A stretch of DNA of 16,615 bases, from NCBI GenBank assembly GCA_036269435.1, contig DATASA010000020.1, positions 1 through 16,615 on the forward strand, read 5' to 3'. Under the pieces are notes generated by a model, which ran no database searches, was not told the origin of the DNA, and was given only the letters and a program-made list of their open reading frames with translations. This document shows, one piece after another, positions 1-6,079 of this stretch; the stretch's first letter is position 1, and each line of letters opens with the position of its first letter. The DNA comes from CADCTB01 sp036269435 (GTDB lineage Bacteria; Actinomycetota; Acidimicrobiia; Acidimicrobiales; AC-14). The position numbers were made by a program, and so were the translations under genes.

Positions 1-535
1 CCTTCCGCGTCTGGCCGTTCGCCGTCCAGGAACCGCCGACGTGGAGGTCGAACAGCTTGGCGGTGCCGCTGGTGACGGCGGCCTCGCCCGGCCCGGTCGG
101 GTACTGACCGGAGTCGAGCCGCAGTGTGACGCTGTCGAACGTGCCGCCTGGCGCCTGATCACGGAGGTCGAGGGTCGACAACGAGCCTGGAACGGCCAAC
201 TGCTGGTGGGCGACGACGTCGACCGCCCCGAGCTTGGCCCGGATTGCCGCGATGTCGGCGCTCAGCTGCGGGTCGGTCCCACTCAGGTTGAGAACGGTGA
301 GGGCGGTGCCGAACGTCGGGTCGGCCTTGAGCTCGGAAGCGTTGGTGGCCGTCCCCAGCCCGACGATCGTCGCGGCGACGGCCACCGTCAGCATGGCGAG
401 GATCAGGGCGTGGCGGCGCCACTCCCGGCGGAACAGCCGCCATCCCCACCGGACCACGGCGCGGCGGGCCGGGGCCCCTCCGCCGTCGCGCCGCCCGGCG
501 ACCGGCTCGGCCCGCTCCGCCTCGAGAACGCTCAT
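1..535 (-). CDS. FtsX/MacB-like ABC transporter permease, N-terminal part (cut by window edge)
   Basis: This is the N-terminal 178 codons of an integral membrane permease, running off the left end of the window. A basic, Arg-rich cytoplasmic segment (residues 1-41, ending WRLFRREWRRH) is followed by a hydrophobic helix at about residues 43-62 (ALILAMLTVAVAATIVGLGT). After that comes an extracytoplasmic stretch resembling the periplasmic region of FtsX/MacB-type permeases (VTLRLDSGQYPTGPGEAAVT; these permeases often carry a 'GR.P..pgEv.vs' theme here). The ATG at 535-533 overlaps the TGA of the upstream ATPase gene as ATGA, so the two are translationally coupled and presumably form one exporter complex at the membrane. 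The substrate cannot be read from the sequence. Family members export lipoproteins, peptides or antibiotics, or act in cell division. The PadR repressor upstream suggests a stress- or drug-responsive exporter (inference). Confidence 0.85.
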   Translation of the reverse strand, partial: MSVLEAERAEPVAGRRDGGGAPARRAVVRWGWRLFRREWRRHALILAMLTVAVAATIVGLGTATNASELKADPTFGTALTVLNLSGTDPQLSADIAAIRAKLGAVDVVAHQQLAVPGSLSTLDLRDQAPGGTFDSVTLRLDSGQYPTGPGEAAVTSGTAKLFDLHVGGSWTANGQTRK

Positions 536-1248
536 GGGTTGGAGGCAAGCAGGGAATCCGGCCCCGCGGCCGGGGCCGTCTGGTCGACCACGCGGCCGTC
601 GCGGAGGAACACGACCCGATCGGCCCAGGACGCCAGCTGCGCGTCGTGGGTCACGACCACTCCGGCCACGCCGCGCTGGCACGCGGCCCGGATCAGGCGG
701 ATCACCGCATCTCCGTTGGCAGAGTCGAGCGCACCCGATGGCTCGTCGGCGAGCAGGAGCGTGCGGTTGCCGACGACCGCCCTGGCGATGGCGACCCGTT
801 GGCGTTCACCGCCGGAGAGCTGGTCCGGGAAGCTCCCCGCCCGTTGGAGGAGGCCGAGCTCCTCGAGCGCCCGGAGGCCGGACTCCCGGGCCGACTTCGC
901 CGACACCCCGTCGAGCTCCAGGGGCAACGAGACGTTCTCGGCCGCGGTGAGCCCGGCCAGCAGGTTGAAGTCCTGGAACACGTAGCCGATGGACCGGCGC
1001 CGCAGCCGGGCCCGGTCGTTGCGCGACATTCCGACGACGGCTGTGCCACCGACCAGGACCTCGCCCTCCGTCGGCTCTTCCAGGGTGCCGGCGATGGTGA
1101 GCAGGGTGCTCTTGCCCGACCCGCTCGGTCCCATCACCGCGACCAGCTCGCCCTCGTCCACGGTCAGCGAGACGTCACGCAGGGCGTGGACCTGGGCCGC
1201 CCCGTCGCCGTACATCTTCGACACACCATGCAGCTCGAGCACGGTCAT
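532..1248 (-). CDS. ABC transporter ATP-binding protein (LolD/MacB-type)
   Basis: This is the 238-residue cytoplasmic ATPase that powers the neighbouring FtsX-like permease. All the canonical motifs are present: Walker A GPSGSGKST (residues 40-48), Q-loop glutamine in YVFQDFNLL (Q92), signature LSGGE (144-148) followed by RQRVAIARA, Walker B LLLADEP (164-170), D-loop SGALD, and switch histidine H201 in VVTHD. The length and the short C terminus fit the LolD/MacB/FtsE-like group rather than large importer ATPases. The start is taken as the ATG at 1248, giving MTVLELHGVSKMYG. Longer open frames upstream read through the padR gene and are rejected. The start overlaps the stop of a 27-codon ORF as ATGA, and the stop overlaps the permease start as ATGA, so padR, the small ORF, the ATPase and the permease form one tightly coupled operon. 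Confidence 0.93.
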   Translation of the reverse strand: MTVLELHGVSKMYGDGAAQVHALRDVSLTVDEGELVAVMGPSGSGKSTLLTIAGTLEEPTEGEVLVGGTAVVGMSRNDRARLRRRSIGYVFQDFNLLAGLTAAENVSLPLELDGVSAKSARESGLRALEELGLLQRAGSFPDQLSGGERQRVAIARAVVGNRTLLLADEPSGALDSANGDAVIRLIRAACQRGVAGVVVTHDAQLASWADRVVFLRDGRVVDQTAPAAGPDSLLASNP

Positions 1249-1328
1249 GGCCGCACCATCTTCCGCTGGTGCGGCGCATGGGAGCTCTTGGCGCTGCGCT
1301 CCTCCGCTCCGCTTCGGTGCTCGCTCAT
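1245..1328 (-). CDS. 27-codon linking ORF between padR and the ABC ATPase gene (possible insertion-derived)
   Basis: This short ORF begins MSEHRSGAEERSAKSS and ends HQRKMVRP. Its ATG (1328-1326) overlaps the padR stop as ATGA, and its TGA (1247-1245) overlaps the ATPase start as ATGA. No protein family is recognised, and the peptide is hydrophilic, basic and low-complexity. The last 16 nt of the ORF (GATGGTGCGGCCATGA) exactly repeat the last 16 nt of padR, so the ORF looks like the product of a duplication or insertion that kept translational coupling intact. It may be translated only as a relay that carries ribosomes from padR to the ATPase gene. Whether the peptide itself does anything is unknown. 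Confidence 0.4.
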   Translation of the reverse strand: MSEHRSGAEERSAKSSHAPHQRKMVRP

Positions 1329-1340
1329 GGCCGCACCATC
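1245..1340 (-). repeat. 16-bp direct repeats flanking a 64-bp insert (80-bp period)
   Basis: The 16-mer GATGGTGCGGCCATGA (minus strand) occurs exactly at 1340-1325 and again at 1260-1245. The flanking bases differ on both sides, so the repeat is precisely 16 bp. The 64 bp between the copies carry GAGCGAG- and GCGGAGCGGAGGAGCGC-type sequence. Removing one repeat plus the insert would leave padR directly overlapping the ATPase start as ATGA, which is the expected ancestral arrangement. Confidence 0.75.
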
Positions 1341-1906
1341 GCCCGTCGGGGCACCTTGGGCAACGGGAAGGGCGCGGGCTCCAGTCGCTCCAGAGACGCC
1401 CGCTTGATCCGGCCGTCGGCAGCGTCCAGCCACCGCACCACCGCGTCCAGCCGGAACAGCTCGGCGTCCACCGCGAGCCCGAACCCCAGGTCGCGGTCGG
1501 CTGCATGCTCCTTCAGCCGGGTCCATTCCTGCATCAACTCCACCAGGTACCTCCGGTGGGCCTGAATCACCTGGTGCACGTCCACATTGGCGACCTGCAC
1601 CGCGATGAGGATCTTGATCACCAGCTCGTCGCGCGGCGGGGACGACAGGTCGGGCGGGGTGCGCAGCCACGCGGCCAGCTCCACTTCACCGTCGGCCGTG
1701 ATCCGGAACCCCTTCTGGGGGCCCTCGTCGCCATTGTCGTCGGACTCGACCAGGCCGTCCCGCTCCAGCCGTTGCAGCGTCGTGTACACCTGCCCGATGT
1801 TGAGCGGCCACACCTCGCCCGTGCGAGCTTCGAACTCCTGACGCAGCTGGAGGCCGTACTTCGGACCATCGCTCAGCAGCGCCAGGAGCGCGTGACGGAC
1901 GCTCAT
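1325..1906 (-). CDS. PadR family transcriptional regulator
   Basis: This is a 193-residue repressor-type protein. The N-terminal winged helix (about residues 5-75) has the PadR hallmarks: ALLALLSDGPKYGLQLRQEF, then LNIGQVYTTLQRLERDGLV (recognition helix and wing), then a Gly/Asp turn and FRITADGEVELAAWL. The rest (about 80-165) is a charged helical segment, VIKILIAVQVANVDVHQVIQ...HRRYLVELMQEW, matching the C-terminal dimerisation domain (Vir_act_alpha_C type). The start is taken as the ATG at 1906 (MSVRHALLALL); a TTG at 1918 is also in frame but lies inside the operator-like palindrome. PadR proteins usually repress their own operon and release DNA on binding a small molecule or phenolic or drug ligand. 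Here the gene leads an ABC exporter operon, and a near-perfect palindrome sits just upstream, so autoregulation is likely. Confidence 0.92.
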   Translation of the reverse strand: MSVRHALLALLSDGPKYGLQLRQEFEARTGEVWPLNIGQVYTTLQRLERDGLVESDDNGDEGPQKGFRITADGEVELAAWLRTPPDLSSPPRDELVIKILIAVQVANVDVHQVIQAHRRYLVELMQEWTRLKEHAADRDLGFGLAVDAELFRLDAVVRWLDAADGRIKRASLERLEPAPFPLPKVPRRAMVRP

Positions 1907-1910
1907 GGCT

Positions 1911-1931
1911 GTATCCAACCTGGTTGCATAC
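1911..1931. promoter_or_regulatory. Palindromic operator candidate for the PadR repressor
   Basis: GTATCCAACC, a central T, then GGTTGCATAC form a 21-bp inverted repeat with 9 of 10 arm positions matching. It lies 5 bp upstream of the padR ATG and just downstream of a TAGAAT -10 box on the minus strand. A third half-site (ATGCAACC, 1959-1966) repeats the arm in inverted orientation over the -35 region. Binding here would block initiation, consistent with PadR autorepression. The assignment is inferred from position and symmetry. Confidence 0.6.
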
Positions 1932-1936
1932 CCAGT

Positions 1937-1964
1937 ATTCTACGGATTCGCCGTTCAGATGCAA
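1937..1964 (-). promoter_or_regulatory. padR-ABC operon promoter
   Basis: On the minus strand there is TTGCAT (1964-1959), a 16-nt spacer, then TAGAAT (1942-1937). This predicts a transcription start around 1930, inside the operator-like palindrome. The -35 match is partial and the -10 is good for a TANNNT actinobacterial box. Confidence 0.45.
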
Positions 1965-2022
1965 CCCCCACCTAGGCGCAGGCGACGAGGGTCGACACGG
2001 AGCGCTTTACGGCGGGGCGCCG

Positions 2023-2028
2023 TACGCT
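2023..2028 (+). promoter_or_regulatory. -10 box (TACGCT) and leader for the 2068 gene
   Basis: TACGCT fits TANNNT and would start transcription near 2035, leaving a leader of about 33 nt. No convincing -35 is seen at the right spacing. The leader carries a clear Shine-Dalgarno sequence, GAGGGAG (2056-2062), five nt before the ATG, in contrast to the leaderless-looking genes nearby. Confidence 0.4.
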
Positions 2029-2067
2029 GGGAAGCGCGAACCAATTCGTGCTCCCGAGGGAGAAACC

Positions 2068-2538
2068 ATGGCCGGCTTCACGCTTCCGTCCGACTTCGTC
2101 TTCAACCGGGGCCCGATCCGCGACCCACAGGGCTACGTCCGGGATGCGGGCTGCGCGTCCTGGCTCTACCTCTGCGGATCCGAGTTCGCCGAGATGGAAG
2201 GCGGCATGTCCTATGCCCAGGTCGAGTCGGCGGTCGACCGATCCGCCAACGTGATCAGCGATCCGCCCCGGACCATGGACCTCGACCTCGCCCGCCGGCA
2301 TGTCGCCGCGCTGGACGACCTGCCCCGGCCGACGCTGGTGTCCTGCCGGACGGGCCCCCGTGCCTCGGCGACCGTCTACATGTACGCCGGCCTCAAGGCC
2401 GGGGCGTCCCCGGAGGACGTCGTGGCCGCCGCCGAGCGCGACGGAGCACCGTGCGCGACCTTCGACGACCTGAAGACGTGGATCTCGTCGTCGATGCAGG
2501 CGCTCAGCGCCGAAGCGGGCGGCGAAGCCGGCTCCTAG
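2068..2538 (+). CDS. Small protein with phosphatase/rhodanese-like Cys loop (DUF442-like)
   Basis: This is a 156-residue, probably cytoplasmic protein of uncertain function. Near the middle, LVSCRTGPRASATVYMYAG places a cysteine (C93) and arginine (R98) in a CxTGxRxS loop after a beta strand. That is the arrangement of the active-site loop of DUF442 (beta-lactamase-hydrolase-like phosphatase domain) and rhodanese-like proteins (C-x4-R) rather than classical C-x5-R tyrosine phosphatases. The preceding helix (DLDLARRHVAALDDLPRP) and following helix (SPEDVVAAAERDG) also fit that fold. The N terminus, with two cysteines (C29, C36), does not match anything I recognise. The ATG at 2068 is chosen because of the GAGGGAG ribosome binding site; a longer open frame from 1924 lacks one. 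The gene stands alone between the divergent padR operon and a convergent tRNA. Function could be phosphatase, sulfurtransferase or non-catalytic. Confidence 0.75.
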   Translation: MAGFTLPSDFVFNRGPIRDPQGYVRDAGCASWLYLCGSEFAEMEGGMSYAQVESAVDRSANVISDPPRTMDLDLARRHVAALDDLPRPTLVSCRTGPRASATVYMYAGLKAGASPEDVVAAAERDGAPCATFDDLKTWISSSMQALSAEAGGEAGS

Positions 2539-2543
2539 CCGGC
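2527..2543 (+). terminator. Hairpin over the stop codon of the 2068 gene
   Basis: GCCGGC, loop TCCTA, GCCGGC form a perfect 6-bp GC stem spanning the TAG stop. There is no downstream T-run, so it is only a candidate terminator or 3' stabiliser. Confidence 0.3.
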
Positions 2544-2570
2544 GCGCACCTCGCCGACGCCCCCGCAGGA

Positions 2571-2594
2571 CACGGACGACGTGAAAGTCCGGTG
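2571..2594 (-). terminator. Weak stem-loop downstream of tRNA-Arg
   Basis: On the minus strand, immediately 3' of the tRNA, CACCGGAC and GTCCGTG can pair around a loop containing TTTCACGTC. The stem is short and there is no T-tract after it, so this is a weak candidate for the tRNA transcript end. Confidence 0.25.
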
Positions 2595-2596
2595 GG

Positions 2597-2668
2597 CGCC
2601 CTCGGTAGGATTCGAACCTACGCACCCGCCTCCGGAGGGCGGTGCTCTATCCCCTGAGCTACGAGGGC
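2597..2668 (-). tRNA. tRNA-Arg (anticodon CCG)
   Basis: The minus strand folds into a full cloverleaf. The acceptor stem is GCCCTCG paired with CGAGGGC, with discriminator G. The D arm is GCTC-AGGGGATA-GAGC. The anticodon arm is CCGCC-CTCCGGA-GGCGG, giving anticodon CCG and decoding the CGG arginine codon. A 4-nt variable loop and the T arm GTAGG-TTCGAAT-CCTAC complete it. CCA is not encoded: the DNA after the discriminator reads CCC, so CCA must be added by nucleotidyltransferase. The tRNA lies next to, and divergent from, the response regulator-argS-lysA unit, so a tRNA-Arg and its synthetase gene are about 0.5 kb apart. CGG is a frequent arginine codon in this window. Confidence 0.96.
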
Positions 2669-2682
2669 CTGCTCGCCCGCCG

Positions 2683-2688
2683 ATGGTA
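2683..2688 (-). promoter_or_regulatory. tRNA-Arg -10 box (TACCAT)
   Basis: On the minus strand TACCAT lies 14 nt upstream of the mature tRNA 5' end, predicting a start near 2676 and a short 5' leader for RNase P removal. The same hexamer drives the divergent response-regulator gene 31 bp away. Confidence 0.45.
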
Positions 2689-2718
2689 ATCGCCGGGTGG
2701 TGGGGCCGCGGCCGCCGG

Positions 2719-2724
2719 TACCAT
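2719..2724 (+). promoter_or_regulatory. Leaderless promoter (-10 TACCAT) for the response regulator-argS-lysA unit
   Basis: TACCAT ends 7 nt before the GTG start at 2732, so the predicted transcription start coincides with the start codon. No Shine-Dalgarno sequence is present. This is typical leaderless actinobacterial architecture. The preceding GCGGCCGCCGG is shared with the region upstream of the apgM-like gene. Confidence 0.5.
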
Positions 2725-2731
2725 TGCCGTC

Positions 2732-3112
2732 GTGGGCAAGCTGACGGTGCTGGTGATCGACGACGATCCCGTGATTCTCGAGCTCCTGCGCGTCAACTTC
2801 GAGATCGAGGGTTTCGACGTCGTCTGCGCCAGTGACGGCGAGGAAGGCCTGCGCCTGGCCCAGAGCGAGCAGCCCGACATCGTGATCTCGGACATCATGA
2901 TGCCCCGCCGCGACGGCCTGCAGTTGCTCAACGACCTGAAGGCCGGCCCGACGACGGCGGACCTTCCCGTGATCCTGCTGTCGGCCAAGGCGCAGAAGTC
3001 CGAGGTCCAGCAGGGCCTCGACATGGGCGCCGACGACTACATCACCAAGCCTTTCGACCCCTTGGAGCTCATCGACCGGCTCAACGCGGTCATGACCCGG
3101 CCCCGTCGTTAG
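2732..3112 (+). CDS. Single-domain response regulator (CheY-like receiver)
   Basis: The 126-residue protein is a receiver domain and nothing else. It has the acidic pocket D10-D11-D12 in VLVIDDDPV, phosphoacceptor D54 in VISDIMMPRRDG, switch residue S84 in ILLSAKA, and conserved K106 in DDYITKPFDP. No output domain follows, so it must act by protein-protein contact, as a phosphorelay intermediate or as a CheY/DivK-like switch. The kinase partner is not in the window. The GTG start is set by the leaderless promoter. argS begins 15 nt after its stop with no obvious promoter between, so it is probably co-transcribed with argS and lysA. This is an unusual partner for a synthetase gene. Confidence 0.93.
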   Translation: MGKLTVLVIDDDPVILELLRVNFEIEGFDVVCASDGEEGLRLAQSEQPDIVISDIMMPRRDGLQLLNDLKAGPTTADLPVILLSAKAQKSEVQQGLDMGADDYITKPFDPLELIDRLNAVMTRPRR

Positions 3113-3127
3113 CCGCCCGCTCCTCCC

Positions 3128-4741
3128 ATGCCTCTGATCGAGCAGATCCTCACCTCCGCGTTGCGCGGCGCGCTGGTCGCGCTGGGCGTCGAGCCAGTTC
3201 CCGTCGCCATCCCGGTCGAGCGCTCGAACCGGCCGGAGCTGGGCGACTGGTCGTCCAGCGTCGCCCTCGCCGCGGCCAAGCTCAGCGGGCGGCCGCCCCG
3301 CCAGCTGGCTGACGAGATCGCGGCACGGCTGTCGGCCGAGCCGCCGCCGTACGTGGCCGACGTGACCGTCGCCGGGCCCGGCTTCGTGAACTTCCGCCTG
3401 CACGACCGGTGGCTGCACGACGTCCTCACCGAGGTGGTCGAGGGCGGCGTCGGCGGCTACGCCCGCCACCAGCTCGGGACGGGCGAGCGGGTCAACGTCG
3501 AGTTCGTGAGCGCCAACCCCACCGGTCCCCTGCACGTGGGCGCCGGACGGTGGGCGGTGTACGGCGACGCCCTGTGCCGCATCCTGGAGCGGTGCGGGTA
3601 CGGCGTCGAGCGGGAGTACTACGTCAACGACCGGGGCGTGCAGATGGGGCTGTTCGCGGCCTCGCTGGCCGCAGCGAAGGCGGGCGAGCCCACGCCCGAC
3701 GAGGGGTACCAGGGCGGGTACATCGCCGACTGGGCCGCCGAGATGCCCGTCGACGCCGACCCCGCGGCCTGGGCCCACGAGCGGGTGTTGGCCGACATCG
3801 GCGGCGTGCTGTCCCGGCTCGGCGTGGAGTTCGACACCTGGTTCAGTGAGAGGTCGATGGTCGAGTCGGGGGCGATCGACAAGGCCCTCGCCGACCTGCG
3901 GGCGTCCGGCTACGTCTACGAGGCCGACGGGGCGGCGTGGCTGCGCACGACGGACCTGGGCCTGGCCAAGGACGAGGTCCTGGTGAAGACCGGTGGCGAG
4001 CCGACGTACCTGCTCGGCGACCTGGCCTACCACCGGGACAAGTTCACCCGGGGCTTCGACCGGCTGATCGACGTGTGGGGCGCCGACCACCACGGCCACG
4101 TCGCCCGGCTCAAGGCTGGGGTGCAGGCCCTGGGCCACGACCCGTCCGAGCTGGAGATCGTGCTCGGACAGCTGGTCACGGTCGAGCGCAACGGCGAGGT
4201 CGTCCGCATGGGCAAGCGCAGCGGCGAGTTCGTGGAGCTGGCCGACGTGGTCGACGAGGTCGGCCCCGACGTCGCCCGCCTGACGTTCCTCCTGCAGTCG
4301 ATCGACACCCGCCAGACGTTCGACCTCGACGCGGTCGTGTCCAAGTCCATGGACAACCCGGTCTTCTACGTCCAGTACGCCCACGCCCGGATCGCGTCGA
4401 TGGCGCGGGTCGCGGCCGAGCGGGGGGTCCAGCGCTACCCGCTGGAGATGGTCGACCTGTCGGTGCTGACCCACGCCCGCGAGCTCGACCTGCTTCGCAG
4501 CCTGGGGGAGCTGCCGGCGGTGGTCGCCGAGGCGTGCCGGACCCGTGCCCCGCACAAGGTGGCGACGTGGGCGCGGGAGCTGGCCGGCCGCTTCCACGGC
4601 TTCTACCACGACTGCTACGTCATGGGCGAGGGGGTCAGCCACGAGCTGACCCAGGCCCGGTTGTGGCTGGTCGAGGCGACTCGGGTCGGCCTGGCCATCG
4701 GCCTCGAGCTGCTCGGCGTCAGCGCTCCCGACTCGATGTGA
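3128..4741 (+). CDS. argS: Arginyl-tRNA synthetase
   Basis: This cytoplasmic class I synthetase charges tRNA-Arg with arginine at the expense of ATP. The 537 residues are the normal length. The order is the N-terminal additional domain that recognises the tRNA D-loop (about 1-110, with NRPELGDWSSSVALAAAK and AGPGFVNFRL), the Rossmann catalytic core, and an alpha-helical anticodon-binding domain (about 410-537, starting VFYVQYAHARI). The HIGH-equivalent is HVGA (136-139) in SANPTGPLHVGAGRWAVYGD. The last His is replaced by Ala; non-histidine residues at this position are familiar in actinobacterial ArgRS, so activity is not in doubt. The KMSKR-equivalent is MGKRSGEF (from M361). The ATG gives MPLIEQILTSAL. 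There is no strong Shine-Dalgarno, so translation may be coupled to the response regulator. The stop overlaps the lysA GTG. Confidence 0.97.
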   Translation: MPLIEQILTSALRGALVALGVEPVPVAIPVERSNRPELGDWSSSVALAAAKLSGRPPRQLADEIAARLSAEPPPYVADVTVAGPGFVNFRLHDRWLHDVLTEVVEGGVGGYARHQLGTGERVNVEFVSANPTGPLHVGAGRWAVYGDALCRILERCGYGVEREYYVNDRGVQMGLFAASLAAAKAGEPTPDEGYQGGYIADWAAEMPVDADPAAWAHERVLADIGGVLSRLGVEFDTWFSERSMVESGAIDKALADLRASGYVYEADGAAWLRTTDLGLAKDEVLVKTGGEPTYLLGDLAYHRDKFTRGFDRLIDVWGADHHGHVARLKAGVQALGHDPSELEIVLGQLVTVERNGEVVRMGKRSGEFVELADVVDEVGPDVARLTFLLQSIDTRQTFDLDAVVSKSMDNPVFYVQYAHARIASMARVAAERGVQRYPLEMVDLSVLTHARELDLLRSLGELPAVVAEACRTRAPHKVATWARELAGRFHGFYHDCYVMGEGVSHELTQARLWLVEATRVGLAIGLELLGVSAPDSM

Positions 4742-6006
4742 GGCCCGGCGTGCCCCGCGGGCTGCTGCCGGACACGGCTGCGGTCGGGCGGGACGGGCGG
4801 CTGTCGGTGGGGGGCGTCGACCTGTTGGCGCTGGCCGAGGAGCACGGGACCCCGCTGTTCGTCTACGACGAGGACCACCTCCGGGCCCGCTGCCGGGAGG
4901 CGGCGGCCGCGTTCGGCGACGGGGTGGCCTACGGATCGAAGGCGTTCCTCTGCCTGGCCATGGCCCGCCTCGTCCACGAGGAGGGCATGCGGCTCGACGT
5001 GGCGACGGGCGGTGAGTTGCACGTCGTGCTGTCGGCGGGCGTGCCGCCCGAGCGCATCGTGCTCCACGGCAACAACAAGTCGGCCGCCGAGCTGCGCCGG
5101 GCCTCCGAGCTGGGCGTGCGGGTGGTGGTCGACTCCTTCGACGAGCTGGCCCGGCTTCACGCCCTGTACGACGAGACCGGTCGGGCGACGAGGGTCATGG
5201 TCCGAGTCAACCCGGGCGTCGAGGCCCACACCCACGAGTACGTGATGACCGGCCAGACCGACTCGAAGTTCGGGCTCGGCGTGGCCAGTGGCGACGCGGC
5301 CCGGGCCGTGCAGCACGTCCAGCTCCACCCGGCGTTCGACCTCGTCGGCATCCATGCCCACATCGGCAGCCAGATCTTCCTGCTCCGTTCCTTCGAGAAG
5401 GCGGTCGAGGTGCTGGCCGCGTTCGTCGAGCCGCTCGACATCGAGGAGCTGTGCCTCGGTGGGGGCCTCGGCGTGCCCTACGTCGAGGGCGAGGACGCGC
5501 CGTCGATCACCGAGTGGGCGGCCGTCCTGCACGCAGCCTGCACCGCCGCCGGCATCTCGGCCCACGTCACCGTCGAGCCCGGTCGGGCCATCGCCGCCGC
5601 CGCGGGCCTCACCCTGTACCGGGTCGGCACGGTCAAGGTCATCCCCGGCGTGCGCACGTACGTCTCCGTCGACGGGGGGATGAGCGACAACCCCCGGCCC
5701 GTCCTCTATGGCAGCGGGTACGAGGCCTTCCTGCCCCGGGCCACCCTGGCCGAGCGGCCGCGGGCGGTCACCGTCGTCGGCAAGCACTGCGAATCGGGCG
5801 ACGTGGTCGTGCGCGACGCCCACGTCCCCTCCGACCTGGCCGTCGGCGACGTCCTGTGCACGCCGGTCACCGGCGCCTACGGGCACTCGATGGCGTCGAA
5901 CTACAACAAGGTGCCCCGGCCACCGGTGGTGTTCGTGCGCGACGGCGCCGCCCGGGTCGTGGTCCGGCGGGAAACGCTCGACGACCTGCTCCGCCTCGAC
6001 ACCTGA
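4738..6006 (+). CDS. lysA: Diaminopimelate decarboxylase
   Basis: This PLP enzyme decarboxylates meso-diaminopimelate to L-lysine, the last step of lysine synthesis. It is a fold-type III decarboxylase of 422 residues. The TIM barrel carries the Schiff-base lysine K68 in AYGSKAFLC, the barrel signature HAHIGSQI (with the PLP-stacking His), the phosphate-binding run LGGGLGVPY, and EPGRAI. The C-terminal beta domain contributes HCESGDVV (Cys near residue 351) and GAYGHSMASNYN, which complete the active site across the dimer. The start is the GTG at 4738, which overlaps the argS stop as GTGA and gives MRPGVPRGLLPDT. This is the conserved argS-lysA pairing of Actinobacteria. A large stem-loop follows the stop, so the operon may end here. 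Confidence 0.97.
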   Translation: MRPGVPRGLLPDTAAVGRDGRLSVGGVDLLALAEEHGTPLFVYDEDHLRARCREAAAAFGDGVAYGSKAFLCLAMARLVHEEGMRLDVATGGELHVVLSAGVPPERIVLHGNNKSAAELRRASELGVRVVVDSFDELARLHALYDETGRATRVMVRVNPGVEAHTHEYVMTGQTDSKFGLGVASGDAARAVQHVQLHPAFDLVGIHAHIGSQIFLLRSFEKAVEVLAAFVEPLDIEELCLGGGLGVPYVEGEDAPSITEWAAVLHAACTAAGISAHVTVEPGRAIAAAAGLTLYRVGTVKVIPGVRTYVSVDGGMSDNPRPVLYGSGYEAFLPRATLAERPRAVTVVGKHCESGDVVVRDAHVPSDLAVGDVLCTPVTGAYGHSMASNYNKVPRPPVVFVRDGAARVVVRRETLDDLLRLDT

Positions 6007-6008
6007 CC

Positions 6009-6057
6009 GTTTGCAAGGGGGCGCCCGGGCTCGTCACAACCCGGCTCTCCCGCAAAC
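6009..6057 (+). terminator. Large stem-loop between lysA and hom
   Basis: GTTTGC (6009-6014) pairs with GCAAAC (6052-6057). Inside it GGG pairs with CCC (6049-6051), and CCGGG (6025-6029) pairs with CCCGG (6040-6044) around a 10-nt loop. It lies 3 nt after the lysA stop and just before the hom promoter. No T-run follows, so it would be an atypical terminator or a structured element separating the two units. Confidence 0.45.
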
Positions 6058-6067
6058 CGCCCCGCTG

Positions 6068-6073
6068 TAGCGT
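6068..6073 (+). promoter_or_regulatory. Leaderless promoter (-10 TAGCGT) for hom-thrC
   Basis: TAGCGT fits TANNNT and ends 6 nt before the hom ATG at 6080, predicting transcription start at or next to the start codon. No Shine-Dalgarno sequence is present and no good -35 is seen. Confidence 0.45.
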
Positions 6074-6079
6074 GGATGG

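Noticed and set aside
3533..3550. HVGA instead of HIGH in ArgRS as a possible inactivating change
   Set aside because: Actinobacterial ArgRS proteins commonly lack the last His here, and all other motifs are intact.
2618..4642. 674-codon open frame antisense to the response regulator and argS
   Set aside because: It mirrors the codon pattern of argS, as expected in very GC-rich DNA, has low-complexity His/Asp/Arg/Val composition and runs through the tRNA.
3937..4737. Upstream extension of the lysA frame into argS
   Set aside because: The extra sequence is an Arg/Gly/Pro-rich shadow of argS; lysA homology starts just after the GTG at 4738.
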